From DASUTB01 sp036374835 (GTDB taxonomy: Bacteria > Actinomycetota > Actinomycetes > Jiangellales > Jiangellaceae), in NCBI GenBank assembly GCA_036374835.1, contig DASUTB010000069.1:1-64000 (forward strand): a stretch of 64,000 nucleotides of DNA, written 5' to 3'. Shown here piece by piece: positions 49,131-57,696 of this stretch. The notes beneath the pieces were generated by a model that was not told where the DNA came from, made no database searches, and saw only the letters and a list, made by a program, of their open reading frames with translations. The position numbers and the translations under genes are program-made. Each line of letters starts with the position of its first letter. Position 1 is the first letter of the stretch.

Positions 49131-50078
49131 TCAAGCCGCCACTTCCCGACGCCCATTGACCTTGAAGGCGCGCTCCAGTCGCGCTGCTACCAACGACGGT
49201 TCGTACAGATCGGCCCAGACAAGCCGTACCACCTGATATCCCTGCGATCGAATCCGGTCCTCGCGACGCTTCTCCCGCCAGACCACGTCACCCGCCTCTT
49301 CCCCCTGCTTGAGCAGACGGCCGTATTTGTGCCTGCCGTCGAACTCGACAACGGTGCGGTACTCGCGGAACAGGAAGTCGACCCGGTCGCCGGTTTCGAG
49401 CACGACCTGCAGCTCCGGGCGGGGAAGTCCGCTGGCCTCCATCACGATCCGTGCCCACGTCTCCCCGACGCTTTCGGCGCGGCCGTCCGCGAATTCGACA
49501 ACGCTACCCGCGGTTCTGGCACCGGGCCAGGTGCGCATGCCGTTGAGTCGCTCGAGTAGCGCGTCCTTGGTGGTTTGCTCTGTGTGCAGTGCGGCATCGG
49601 CGATCGCCATGGCGGACTCGAGCGGCAGTAGGCGAGCGTTGTCAATGACCGTTCGGGTGCCGTTGGTCAGCCGTAGGCCGAATGCGTCGGTGACCTCCTC
49701 GTCGCCGAGCTCGCAGACGTGATGCCACAGGTCTGCTTCGTGCCGTGTCGATCCGCCGGCCGGGCGCGTGACGTGGACGGTCTCCAGGTCGACGTTCCAC
49801 ATCGGTAGGCCGAGCAGCACGGCCGCCGACGTGTGGCTGAACGCGAACCGGCCCTGGAGCCGCAGCGCCACGGCGTGGACCTTGGCACGATGTTTGTCCT
49901 CGCCGCTCAGCTCGTTCCACGTCTCGCGCGGGACGTACGCGCCGCGCCGGATAGTGACCCACTCGTGGTTACGGATCCGGCGCGAGATCTCATCGTCTGA
50001 GATCCCGGCGTCGAGAGCCTGCCTCCTTGTAACGACATTGCCTTGGTTTGCGGCCAGATGCTTCAGCTTGATGTTCAT
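49131..50078 (-). CDS. AbiEi-N-like winged helix fused to a DUF559/Vsr-like nuclease domain
   Basis: A 315-residue protein common in actinobacteria. The N-terminal 60 residues (VVTRRQALDAGISDDEISRR, WVTIRRGAYVP) are the AbiEi_4-type winged helix. The C-terminal 100 residues hold a Vsr/DUF559-like restriction-endonuclease fold with Glu in ESVGETWARIV, Asp in DRVDFLF, VVEFDGRHKY and REDRIRSQGYQVVRLVWADL. No AbiEii toxin is beside it, so a toxin-antitoxin role is not supported; it may be a DNA-processing protein. On the minus strand CATAAT lies eight bases before its ATG. Confidence 0.75.
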   Translation of the reverse strand: MNIKLKHLAANQGNVVTRRQALDAGISDDEISRRIRNHEWVTIRRGAYVPRETWNELSGEDKHRAKVHAVALRLQGRFAFSHTSAAVLLGLPMWNVDLETVHVTRPAGGSTRHEADLWHHVCELGDEEVTDAFGLRLTNGTRTVIDNARLLPLESAMAIADAALHTEQTTKDALLERLNGMRTWPGARTAGSVVEFADGRAESVGETWARIVMEASGLPRPELQVVLETGDRVDFLFREYRTVVEFDGRHKYGRLLKQGEEAGDVVWREKRREDRIRSQGYQVVRLVWADLYEPSLVAARLERAFKVNGRREVAA

Positions 50079-50141
50079 AGCCGACGATTATGGCGTCAAA
50101 CGGTAGCAAAGACAAGAGATTGCAGCGATACGCGGACTGTC

Positions 50142-50207
50142 GGTGCCTTACAGGGTCTACAGGCCTAGTAAGGCACCGAATTGCGTGCCAAACATGGTCA
50201 TTCTGGG
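50142..50207 (-). repeat. Interspersed 3'-end repeat with competing hairpins, on the lhr stop codon
   Basis: Read on the minus strand, CCCAGAATGACCATGTTTGG supplies the lhr stop, and GGCAC then pairs with the next GTGCC. The GGTGCCTTAC segment (plus-strand 50168-50177) can instead pair perfectly over 10 bp with GTAAGGCACC (plus-strand 50142-50151). The two stems are mutually exclusive. The tail CCTGTAGACCC is also present. Confidence 0.78.
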
Positions 50208-53200
50208 CGGAGGCGGAGGCCGCGGGGTGTGACGTGGAAGCCTGCGGCGGCGAGGGCGTTGCCGAGCGCTGTGGACGTGATGGCGTCACCGTCGGCGCGC
50301 TCGACGCGCAGCGAACCCAGCGCGCCGTCGCGGACGGCCAGTGCCAGGGCGTCCGCGGCCGCCTGCAGCACGTCGCCGTCGTCCTCGGCCCAGGACAGTA
50401 ACGAGCGGCCGCCACGTTCGACATACAGCACGAGCACTCCGTCGACGAGCACGACAAGCGCGCCGGCCTTGCGCCCGGGTCGGTGCCCACCGTCGGTCGC
50501 CGGCCATTCGAGCGCGGCGCCGTAGGGATTGGCCGGGTCGGTCGCGGCCAGCACCAGCGCCGGCCGCGGCACGCGCCCAACCGCCGTATCGGAATGAGAT
50601 CGCAGCCGGTCGACCGCTCCGACCGTGGCGAACTGGGCGGCGCCGAGGCCGGCGACGAAGTATCCACGGCGCGCGCGTCCGGACTCCTCGAACGCGGACA
50701 GGACCTTGTAGGCGGCGGCGAAGCCGCCGGGTAGCCGCTCGGAGACGACCGCGCCGCGCGTAACGACGCCGTGGCGATCGAGCAGCCCTTCGGCGGCCGC
50801 GTGCGCCCGCCGCGTCGCATCGGTGTCCGGCGGCGGAAGCAGCGACCACCGCCCCGCCGCGGTCGGCGGCCCGGTGCGTGACGGCATCGCGGGGCGGCGT
50901 CGCACGTACCGTGACCGGGTCGCCCCACCACGGGGACGCCGGTGGGACGCTTTGCCGCCGAGCACCACCCGCAGCGGCGCGAGTGTGTCGTTCGTGAGCC
51001 GGCCCGCCCAGACCAGGTCCCACAGCGCCCTCACCAGCGCACTGTCGTCGGTGCTGCCGACCGCGTCGGAAAGCTGGCGGAAGAAGTAGGCGCCGCCACT
51101 GGCAAGCACGTCGAGTACCCGTTCATGATCAGGCGTCGTAGTCGGCTCGGCAGGGGAGTCGGGCAGCGTGAGCGGCGCCGTATCCGCCACGTGCAGCGAG
51201 ACCCAGCCGTCGTCGCCCGGGAGCGAGCCGTGGCCGGACCAGATGACCTCGCCGGTCGCGGTCAACTCGTCGAGCCAGGCGGGGTTGTAGCCGGCCACCC
51301 GCGCCGGAAGCACCAGAGTCTCGAGCGCACTCGCCGGCACGGCGCATCCGGCCAGCTGTTCCACCACGCGCAGCACACCCTCCGACCCGCGCAGCGTCGC
51401 GCCGACGTTCTGCCACGCGGGCAGGAACCGGCCGAGCGTGACCGCGTCGACGGGCTCGGCCTCCTTGCGCAGCGTGGCCAGCGAGCGGCGCCGCAGCAAC
51501 CGCAGCACTTCCGCGTCGCACCATTCGGGACCCGACCGGCCAGGGGTGAACTCACCGTCGGTGACCCGGCCGGCCGCACGCAACCGGCGCAGCGTCTCGA
51601 CCACCACGGCGACACCGAGTCCAAGCCGCCCGGCGACGTCAGCCGCGGTGAATGGCGCGTGGGTACGGGCGTAACGCGACACCAGGTCGCCGAGCGGATC
51701 GGCCACGGGCTCGGTGAAATCGACCGGGATGCCGACCGGAAGTGGAACCCCCAGCGCATCGCGCAGCCGCCCGGCGTCCTCCACCGCGGCCCATCGTTCG
51801 GCACCGGCGACGCGAACGTTGATCGCCCGCCCGGCTGCGGCCAGCTCCTCGAGATAGCCCGGCGCGTCCGAGGCGTCCACGCAGCGCGCCGCCACCTCGT
51901 CGGCCGCCAGTGGGCCGAGCAAGCGCAGCAGGTCGGCGACGCCCTCGGCATCGCGGGCCTTCCGGGACTCGTCCAGCCGTTGCAGCTGCGCTTCGGTGTC
52001 CGCGAGCACACCGGCATCGAGCAGGTCGCGTAGCTCGGTGCGCCCCAGCAGCTCGGACAGCAAAGCCGAATCGAGCGTCAGCGCCTGCGCCCGCCGCTCG
52101 GCCAGCGGCGAGTCGCCCTCGTACATGAACGCCGCGACGTATCCGAACAGCAACGAGCGCGCGAACGGAGAGGGGACGGACGTCTCCACCTCGACGACCC
52201 GGATCCGGCCCGCGTCGACGTCGCGGATCACCGACTCGAACCCGCTCATGTCGTAGACGTCGTGCAAACACTCGCGCAGCGTCTCGAGCACGATCGGAAA
52301 CGAGCCGTACTTGGACGCGACCGACAGCAACGCGGCCGAGCGCTGTCGCTGCTGCCACAGTGGGGTGCGCCGTCCGGGGTCGCGCCGCGGCAGTAACAGC
52401 GCGCGGGCGGCACATTCGCGGAACCGGGACGCGAACAGTGCCGATCCGCCGACCTCTTCGGTGACCAGGTCGTCGATTTCGCCGGGATCGGGCAGGACGA
52501 GCGACGCGTCGGGCGTGTCGTCGCCGGTGTCGGGAACGCGGACCACGATGCCGTCGTCGGCGTGCGCGGCCTGGGCCTCGACGCCGTACCGCTCGCGCAG
52601 CTTCGCACCGATCGCCAGTGCCCAGGGCGCGTGCACTCGCGCTCCGTAGGGGGAGTGCACGACAAGCCGCCAGTCGCCGAGTTCGTCGCGGAACCGCTCG
52701 ACGACGACGGTCTTGTCGTCCGGGACGTAGCCGGTGGCGGTGCGCTGCTCCGTCAGGTACGCGAGCAGGTTGTCGACCGCCCACTCGTCGAGGCCGGCAG
52801 TGGCCGCCCGCGACCGTGCCGCGTCCTCGTCCAACGATCCGATCTCGCGGACGAACCCGCCCACCGCCGCGCCGAGCTCGGCCGGACGGCCCAGTGTGTC
52901 GCCGTGCCAGAACGGCAACCTGCCCGGCTGCCCCGGTGCGGGCGAGACCAGCACGCGGTCGTGGGTGATGTCCTCTATCCGCCAGCTTGTGGCGCCGAGG
53001 GAGAACACGTCGCCGACGCGCGACTCGTACACCATCTCCTCGTCCAACTCGCCCACGCGTCCGGCCTTCTCCGCCCCGGCGAGGAACACGCCGAACAGCC
53101 CGCGGTCGGGGATGGTGCCGCCGCTGGTGACCGCGAGCCGCTGTGCCCCCGGCCGCCCGGTCAGCTTGCCGGCGGTGCGGTCCCACACGATGCGCGGGCG

Positions 53201-54712
53201 CAGCTCGGCGAACTCGTCCGACGGGTACCGGCCCGCCAGTAGGTCGAGGACCGCGTCGTACGCGGACTGCGGCAACGACGCGAACGGGTGGGCCCGCCGC
53301 ACGATCGCCAGCAGGTCGTCGACGTGCCACTCGTCCATCGCCACCATCGCGACGATCTGCTGGGCGAGCACGTCGAGCGGATTCTTCGGTACCGCGAGCT
53401 CCTCGATCAGGCCGGTTCGCATGCGTTCGACGACCACCGCCGTCTGCACCAGGTCACCGCGATACTTCGGGAACACGATGCCGCGGGATACCGCCCCGAC
53501 CTGATGCCCGGCGCGACCGACGCGCTGCAAGCCGCTGGCCACCGACGGAGGCGACTCGACCTGGACGACGAGGTCGACCGCGCCCATGTCGATGCCGAGT
53601 TCCAGGCTGCTCGTGGCCACCACGGCGGGCAACCGTCCGGTCTTGAGATCGTCCTCGATGAGCGCGCGCTGCTCCTTGCTGACCGAGCCGTGGTGCGCCC
53701 GGGCGAGCGTGCCGGCCTCGATACCGCGCGCGGCACCGGCTTGGGCCATCTTCTCGGCGGGTGCGTAGGCACCGGGCTCGTCGAGTGCCTCACCGGTCGT
53801 CCTGAGGTGGTGTATCTCGTTGAGCCTCGAGGTGAGCCGTTCGGCCAGCCGGCGGGAGTTGGCGAAGACCAGCGTGGAGCGATGATCGTTCACCAGATCG
53901 ACGACGCGCTCCTCGACGTGCGGCCAGATTGAGCTGCGGTTGCCGTCGCCGTCCTCGCCGGCGTCGGTGTCGAGCTCGGCGAAGTCCGGCACCGGTACGG
54001 CGACCTGCAGGTCCCACTCTTTGGTGCTGCCGGGGTCGACGACCTCCACCGGATGCGAGCCGCCCAGATACCGGGCGACTTCGCCGACCGGCCGGACCGT
54101 CGCCGACAAGCCGATGCGCTGAGCGGGCCGGGGGAGCAGTGCGTCCAGCCGCTCCAGTGACAGCGCCAGGTGCGAGCCGCGTTTGGTGCCCGCCACCGCG
54201 TGCACCTCGTCCACGATCACGGTCTCGACGCCGCGCAACGCGTCCCGGGCCTGCGAGGTCAGCAGCAGGAACAGCGACTCCGGGGTTGTGATGAGGATGT
54301 CCGGGGGACGGCGGGCCAGCTTGCGCCGCTCGTCGGCCGGTGTGTCGCCGGAACGCAGCCCGATGGTGATGTCCGGTTCGGGCACCCCGAGCCGGTGTGC
54401 GGCGTGCCCGATGCCGGTCAGCGGTGCCCGGAGGTTGCGTTCGACGTCCACCGCCAGCGCCTTGAGCGGCGAGACGTACAGCACCCGGCAGCGGTGTTGC
54501 GGATCGCTCGGCGCCGGGCCGGACGCGAGCCGGTCGAGCGCCCACATGAACGCGGCCAACGTCTTACCCGAGCCGGTCGGGGCGACGACCAGCGCGTTGC
54601 TGCCCGCCGCGACCGCCCGCCACGCGCCATCCTGCGCCGGCGTGGGCGCGGTGAACGAACCCGCGAACCACTCTCGGGTAGCCGGGCTGAACAACTCGAG
54701 GACATCGGCCAC
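50198..54712 (-). CDS. lhr: Lhr-family large ATP-dependent helicase
   Basis: A 1504-residue superfamily-2 helicase that unwinds DNA or RNA:DNA hybrids; it is linked to DNA repair in mycobacteria. The N-terminal motor has the Q-motif region TAPTPAQDGAW, Walker A VVAPTGSGKTLAAF, the DEVH box VIVDEVHAVAGTKRGSHLAL, GLSATVRPVGEVARYLGG, and the motif V/VI segment SSLELGIDMGAVDLVVQVES then SGLQRVGRAGHQVG. It is followed by the Lhr winged-helix and beta-barrel core and the long Lhr C-terminal region. It starts at GTG 54712, divergent from DUF3046, and ends LRPE inside a repeat. Confidence 0.93.
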   Translation of the reverse strand: MADVLELFSPATREWFAGSFTAPTPAQDGAWRAVAAGSNALVVAPTGSGKTLAAFMWALDRLASGPAPSDPQHRCRVLYVSPLKALAVDVERNLRAPLTGIGHAAHRLGVPEPDITIGLRSGDTPADERRKLARRPPDILITTPESLFLLLTSQARDALRGVETVIVDEVHAVAGTKRGSHLALSLERLDALLPRPAQRIGLSATVRPVGEVARYLGGSHPVEVVDPGSTKEWDLQVAVPVPDFAELDTDAGEDGDGNRSSIWPHVEERVVDLVNDHRSTLVFANSRRLAERLTSRLNEIHHLRTTGEALDEPGAYAPAEKMAQAGAARGIEAGTLARAHHGSVSKEQRALIEDDLKTGRLPAVVATSSLELGIDMGAVDLVVQVESPPSVASGLQRVGRAGHQVGAVSRGIVFPKYRGDLVQTAVVVERMRTGLIEELAVPKNPLDVLAQQIVAMVAMDEWHVDDLLAIVRRAHPFASLPQSAYDAVLDLLAGRYPSDEFAELRPRIVWDRTAGKLTGRPGAQRLAVTSGGTIPDRGLFGVFLAGAEKAGRVGELDEEMVYESRVGDVFSLGATSWRIEDITHDRVLVSPAPGQPGRLPFWHGDTLGRPAELGAAVGGFVREIGSLDEDAARSRAATAGLDEWAVDNLLAYLTEQRTATGYVPDDKTVVVERFRDELGDWRLVVHSPYGARVHAPWALAIGAKLRERYGVEAQAAHADDGIVVRVPDTGDDTPDASLVLPDPGEIDDLVTEEVGGSALFASRFRECAARALLLPRRDPGRRTPLWQQRQRSAALLSVASKYGSFPIVLETLRECLHDVYDMSGFESVIRDVDAGRIRVVEVETSVPSPFARSLLFGYVAAFMYEGDSPLAERRAQALTLDSALLSELLGRTELRDLLDAGVLADTEAQLQRLDESRKARDAEGVADLLRLLGPLAADEVAARCVDASDAPGYLEELAAAGRAINVRVAGAERWAAVEDAGRLRDALGVPLPVGIPVDFTEPVADPLGDLVSRYARTHAPFTAADVAGRLGLGVAVVVETLRRLRAAGRVTDGEFTPGRSGPEWCDAEVLRLLRRRSLATLRKEAEPVDAVTLGRFLPAWQNVGATLRGSEGVLRVVEQLAGCAVPASALETLVLPARVAGYNPAWLDELTATGEVIWSGHGSLPGDDGWVSLHVADTAPLTLPDSPAEPTTTPDHERVLDVLASGGAYFFRQLSDAVGSTDDSALVRALWDLVWAGRLTNDTLAPLRVVLGGKASHRRPRGGATRSRYVRRRPAMPSRTGPPTAAGRWSLLPPPDTDATRRAHAAAEGLLDRHGVVTRGAVVSERLPGGFAAAYKVLSAFEESGRARRGYFVAGLGAAQFATVGAVDRLRSHSDTAVGRVPRPALVLAATDPANPYGAALEWPATDGGHRPGRKAGALVVLVDGVLVLYVERGGRSLLSWAEDDGDVLQAAADALALAVRDGALGSLRVERADGDAITSTALGNALAAAGFHVTPRGLRLRPE

Positions 54713-54777
54713 GCCTCAATCATCGCTGCCCACACTGACAATCCGCACGTGGCCGAAGACGGCCGCCCAGATATTGC

Positions 54778-54783
54778 TATGTT
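54778..54783 (+). promoter_or_regulatory. -10 box of the DUF3046 gene
   Basis: TATGTT ends six bases before GTG 54790, the spacing of a leaderless transcript, within the 77-base divergent gap with lhr. Confidence 0.5.
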
Positions 54784-54789
54784 CCTGGC

Positions 54790-54984
54790 GTGCGGCTGAG
54801 CGATTTCTGGGGGCGGATGGAGCGTCACCTCGGCCCCACCTACGCCGACTCGTGGGCGCGTGACCAGGTCATCGCCGAGCTGGGCGGCCGGACCGTGCAT
54901 CAGGCGCTGGAGGCCGGCATGGACCCGAAGCACGTGTGGCGGGCGGTGTGCGAGGTGCTCGAGCTCCCGGCCCGGGAACGGTGA
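54790..54984 (+). CDS. DUF3046 protein
   Basis: A 64-residue protein matching DUF3046 (MRLSDFWGRMERHLGPTYAD; HQALEAGMDPKHVWRAVCEV). In most actinobacteria this gene sits directly before recA. Here the next gene is an ABC transporter and no recA follows in the window. The function is unknown. It starts at GTG 54790, apparently leaderless. Confidence 0.88.
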   Translation: MRLSDFWGRMERHLGPTYADSWARDQVIAELGGRTVHQALEAGMDPKHVWRAVCEVLELPARER

Positions 54985-55075
54985 CGCTCGTCCTGCCGTT
55001 GCGACGGGCGCGGCGCGGGTACTCAACTGACCAGCCGCTAGCGAAACTCGGATGAGGACTGTCAGGCCTGCCGGG

Positions 55076-55081
55076 TAACGT
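55076..55081 (+). promoter_or_regulatory. -10 box of the ABC transporter operon
   Basis: TAACGT ends seven bases before GTG 55089; no ribosome-binding site precedes that start, so leaderless initiation is likely. Confidence 0.4.
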
Positions 55082-55088
55082 CTCATAA

Positions 55089-56027
55089 GTGACGTCGCAA
55101 CACCCCCAACCGCTTATCAGTGCCCGTAAGCTCACCAAACGGTTCGGCGCGTTGACCGCAGTCGACGGTATCGACTTCGACGTCGCACGCGGTGAGGCGT
55201 TCGGCTTTTTGGGCCCGAACGGCGCGGGCAAGACGTCGGCGATGCGCATGGTGGCCGCCGTCTCGCCGCCGACGAGCGGTGAGCTGCGCATACTGGGGCT
55301 CGATCCGGCCGTCGACGGGCCGACGATCCGTGGCCGCCTCGGCGTCGTGCCGCAGGAGAACACGCTGGACGAGGGGCTGACCGTCCGCGAGAATCTGTAC
55401 ACCTACGGACGATATTTCGGGCTGTCGCGCAAGACGGCGGCCGAGCGCTCGGCCGAGTTGCTGGAGTTCGCGCAGCTCACCGACCGGGCCAAACAGATCG
55501 TGGAGCCACTGTCCGGTGGCATGAAACGGCGGTTGACGATCGCCCGCGCGCTTATCAACGAACCCGACGTGCTGTTGCTCGACGAGCCGACCACCGGTCT
55601 CGATCCGCAGGCGCGTCACGTGTTGTGGGACCGGCTGTTCCGGCTCAAACGCCGGGGCGTGACGCTCGTGCTCACCACCCACTACATGGACGAGGCCGAG
55701 CAGTTGTGCGACCGGCTCGTCGTCATGGACGGCGGGACGATCGTCGCCGAGGGATCGCCGCGCGAGCTCATCGACCGCTACTCCACCAAAGAGGTGCTCG
55801 AGTTGCGCTTCGAGGCGGACGACCACGCGCCGTACGCGCCGAAGGTCGAGGGTCTGGCCGACCGCGTAGAGGTCCTGCCGGACCGGCTGCTGCTCTACAC
55901 CGAGGACGGCGACGGGGCGTTGGTGGCGGCCCACGAGCGAGGGCTCACGCCGTTGTCCGCGCTGGTGCGCCGCTCCACGTTGGAGGACGTGTTCTTGCAC
56001 CTGACCGGCCGGACGTTGGTGGACTAG
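55089..56027 (+). CDS. ABC transporter ATP-binding protein (DrrA/NodI type)
   Basis: A 312-residue ATPase subunit of a type of exporter that moves drugs or lipo-oligosaccharides. It has Walker A LGPNGAGKTSAMRM, the Q-loop VVPQENTLDEGLTVREN, signature LSGGMKRRLTIARAL, Walker B VLLLDEPTTGLDPQ and the H-loop VLTTHYMDEAEQLC. The C-terminal 80 residues are the extension typical of NodI/DrrA. The next gene starts immediately after its stop, so the ATPase and two permeases form one complex. Confidence 0.92.
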   Translation: MTSQHPQPLISARKLTKRFGALTAVDGIDFDVARGEAFGFLGPNGAGKTSAMRMVAAVSPPTSGELRILGLDPAVDGPTIRGRLGVVPQENTLDEGLTVRENLYTYGRYFGLSRKTAAERSAELLEFAQLTDRAKQIVEPLSGGMKRRLTIARALINEPDVLLLDEPTTGLDPQARHVLWDRLFRLKRRGVTLVLTTHYMDEAEQLCDRLVVMDGGTIVAEGSPRELIDRYSTKEVLELRFEADDHAPYAPKVEGLADRVEVLPDRLLLYTEDGDGALVAAHERGLTPLSALVRRSTLEDVFLHLTGRTLVD

Positions 56028-56846
56028 ATGGCGACGACCGCACCACTGCAGACCGTACCGGCGCAGCCGGCCGAAGGTAAGATGTGGCGCCGCGTCCTGG
56101 CGTACTGGCTGATCGTTTACCGGCAGAACTGGCGTAGTTCTGCGTTCAGCAGCTTTCTGACGCCGCTGCTGTTCCTCGGCGCGATGGGCTACCTGCTCGG
56201 GCCACTGGTCGACAGCGGTGCGCGCGGCGGCATCCCCGGTGTGGAGTACGTCGCCTTTCTCGCACCCGGGATCCTTGCCGCGCAGGCGATGATGTCCGGC
56301 GTCAACGACTCGACGTTCACGGTGATGGCCGGGGTCAAGTGGCGCAAGTTCTACCTCGCGATGCTGGCCACCCCGCTCGGCGTCCGTGACGTGCTACTCG
56401 GCCATCTGGCTTTCGTCTTCGTGCGCCTCGTGCTTACCAGCACGGCCTTCTTGCTCATTGCCTTCGCCTTGGGCGCGATCAGCGGCTGGGGGGCGCTGCT
56501 CGCGCTGCCGGTCGCGGTTCTGACCGGAATGGCGTTCGTCACACCGGTGTTCGCGTTCTCGGTGAGCCAGCGCGATGGCACGAGCTTCAACATGTTGCTG
56601 CGGATCGGCGTGATGCCGCTGTTTCTGTTCTCCGGCACGTTCTTTCCTACCGATCAGCTGCCCGGCTGGTTCGAGCCGATCCCATGGCTGACGCCGCTGG
56701 CGCACGGCATCGAGCTGTGCCGCGATCTGGCGCTCGGCACCGCGTCGGTTGGTATGGCGACCCTGCATCTCGGCTACATCGCGTTGTGGCTGGTCGTCGG
56801 GTTCTGGCTCGCGACCTGGGCGTTCCGGCGGCGGCTGGTGGTGTGA
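56028..56846 (+). CDS. ABC-2 type transporter permease
   Basis: A 272-residue membrane subunit with six helices of the ABC-2/NodJ-DrrB class. It has FSSFLTPLLFLGAMGYLLGP near the N terminus, the EYVAFLAPGILAAQAMMSG region and the conserved PLFLFSGTFFPTDQLPGWFE before the last helices. Its ATG follows the ATPase stop directly. Together with the second permease it should form the heterodimeric pore. Confidence 0.9.
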   Translation: MATTAPLQTVPAQPAEGKMWRRVLAYWLIVYRQNWRSSAFSSFLTPLLFLGAMGYLLGPLVDSGARGGIPGVEYVAFLAPGILAAQAMMSGVNDSTFTVMAGVKWRKFYLAMLATPLGVRDVLLGHLAFVFVRLVLTSTAFLLIAFALGAISGWGALLALPVAVLTGMAFVTPVFAFSVSQRDGTSFNMLLRIGVMPLFLFSGTFFPTDQLPGWFEPIPWLTPLAHGIELCRDLALGTASVGMATLHLGYIALWLVVGFWLATWAFRRRLVV

Positions 56847-56847
56847 C

Positions 56848-57696
56848 ATGCAGACGCAGGCGGCACGAGCATCCGGTTCGCCGGCCGGTTTGACGTCCCG
56901 GTTCGCGCGGGCGCTGCCCATCCCGGCCGGTGCCGGCATGGCGCGCATGCTGATCGAGCGGAACATCTACGCCTACCGGCGGTACTGGGTGGCGATCACG
57001 ACGGGCTTCTTCGAGCCGGTGTTCTACCTGTTCGCGATGGGCGTCGGGCTGGGCCGGCTGATCGGCGAGGTCGATGCCGGCGGCGGTCGGATGGTGGAGT
57101 ACGCGCTGTTCGTCGCCCCTGCCCTGCTGGCCGCATCGGCGATGGGCGGTGCGATATTCGATTCGACGATCAACGTGTTCTTCCGGCTTCGCTACCAGAA
57201 GCTGTACGACTCGGTGCTGGCCACGCCGCTCGGGCCGCGCGACGTGGCGATCGGCGAGATCGCCACCGCGTTGCTTCGTGGGCTGATCTACTCCATCGTG
57301 TTCCTGGGCATCGCCACCGCCGCCGGGTTCGTGCAGTCGTGGTGGGCGTTGCTCGCGATGCCGGCGGCGTCGCTGGTCGGCTTCGCATTCGCCTCGGTCG
57401 GCATGGCCGTCGGCACGTTCATGAAGTCGGTACGCGACTTGGACTATGTCCAGCTCGCGATCATGCCGATGTTCCTGCTGTCCGCGACGTTCTTCCCGCT
57501 GTCCGCGTACCCGGAGGGCGTGATCCAGTGGGTCGTGCAGGCGAGCCCGCTGTACAACAGCGTCGCGCTGGTTCGCGGTCTGATGCTCGGCGACATCGGC
57601 GCCGGGCTCCTGGTCCACGTCGCGTACCTTGTGGTGATGGGTCTGATCGGCGTCTATTTCGCCGCCCTGCGCGTGGAACGGTTGCTGTTGCGATGA
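56848..57696 (+). CDS. ABC-2 type transporter permease, second subunit
   Basis: A 282-residue paralogue of the preceding permease, one base downstream. It keeps the same layout (FFEPVFYLFAMGVGLG; EYALFVAPALLAASAMGGAI; MFLLSATFFPLSAYPEGVIQ). ATG 56848 is chosen; the longer upstream frame overlaps the first permease and is rejected. The stop overlaps the MFS start (ATGA). Confidence 0.9.
   Translation: MQTQAARASGSPAGLTSRFARALPIPAGAGMARMLIERNIYAYRRYWVAITTGFFEPVFYLFAMGVGLGRLIGEVDAGGGRMVEYALFVAPALLAASAMGGAIFDSTINVFFRLRYQKLYDSVLATPLGPRDVAIGEIATALLRGLIYSIVFLGIATAAGFVQSWWALLAMPAASLVGFAFASVGMAVGTFMKSVRDLDYVQLAIMPMFLLSATFFPLSAYPEGVIQWVVQASPLYNSVALVRGLMLGDIGAGLLVHVAYLVVMGLIGVYFAALRVERLLLR

Noticed and set aside
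49131..50078. Type IV AbiE toxin-antitoxin module
   Set aside because: Only the AbiEi-like winged helix is present, fused to a nuclease-like domain; no AbiEii nucleotidyltransferase gene is adjacent.
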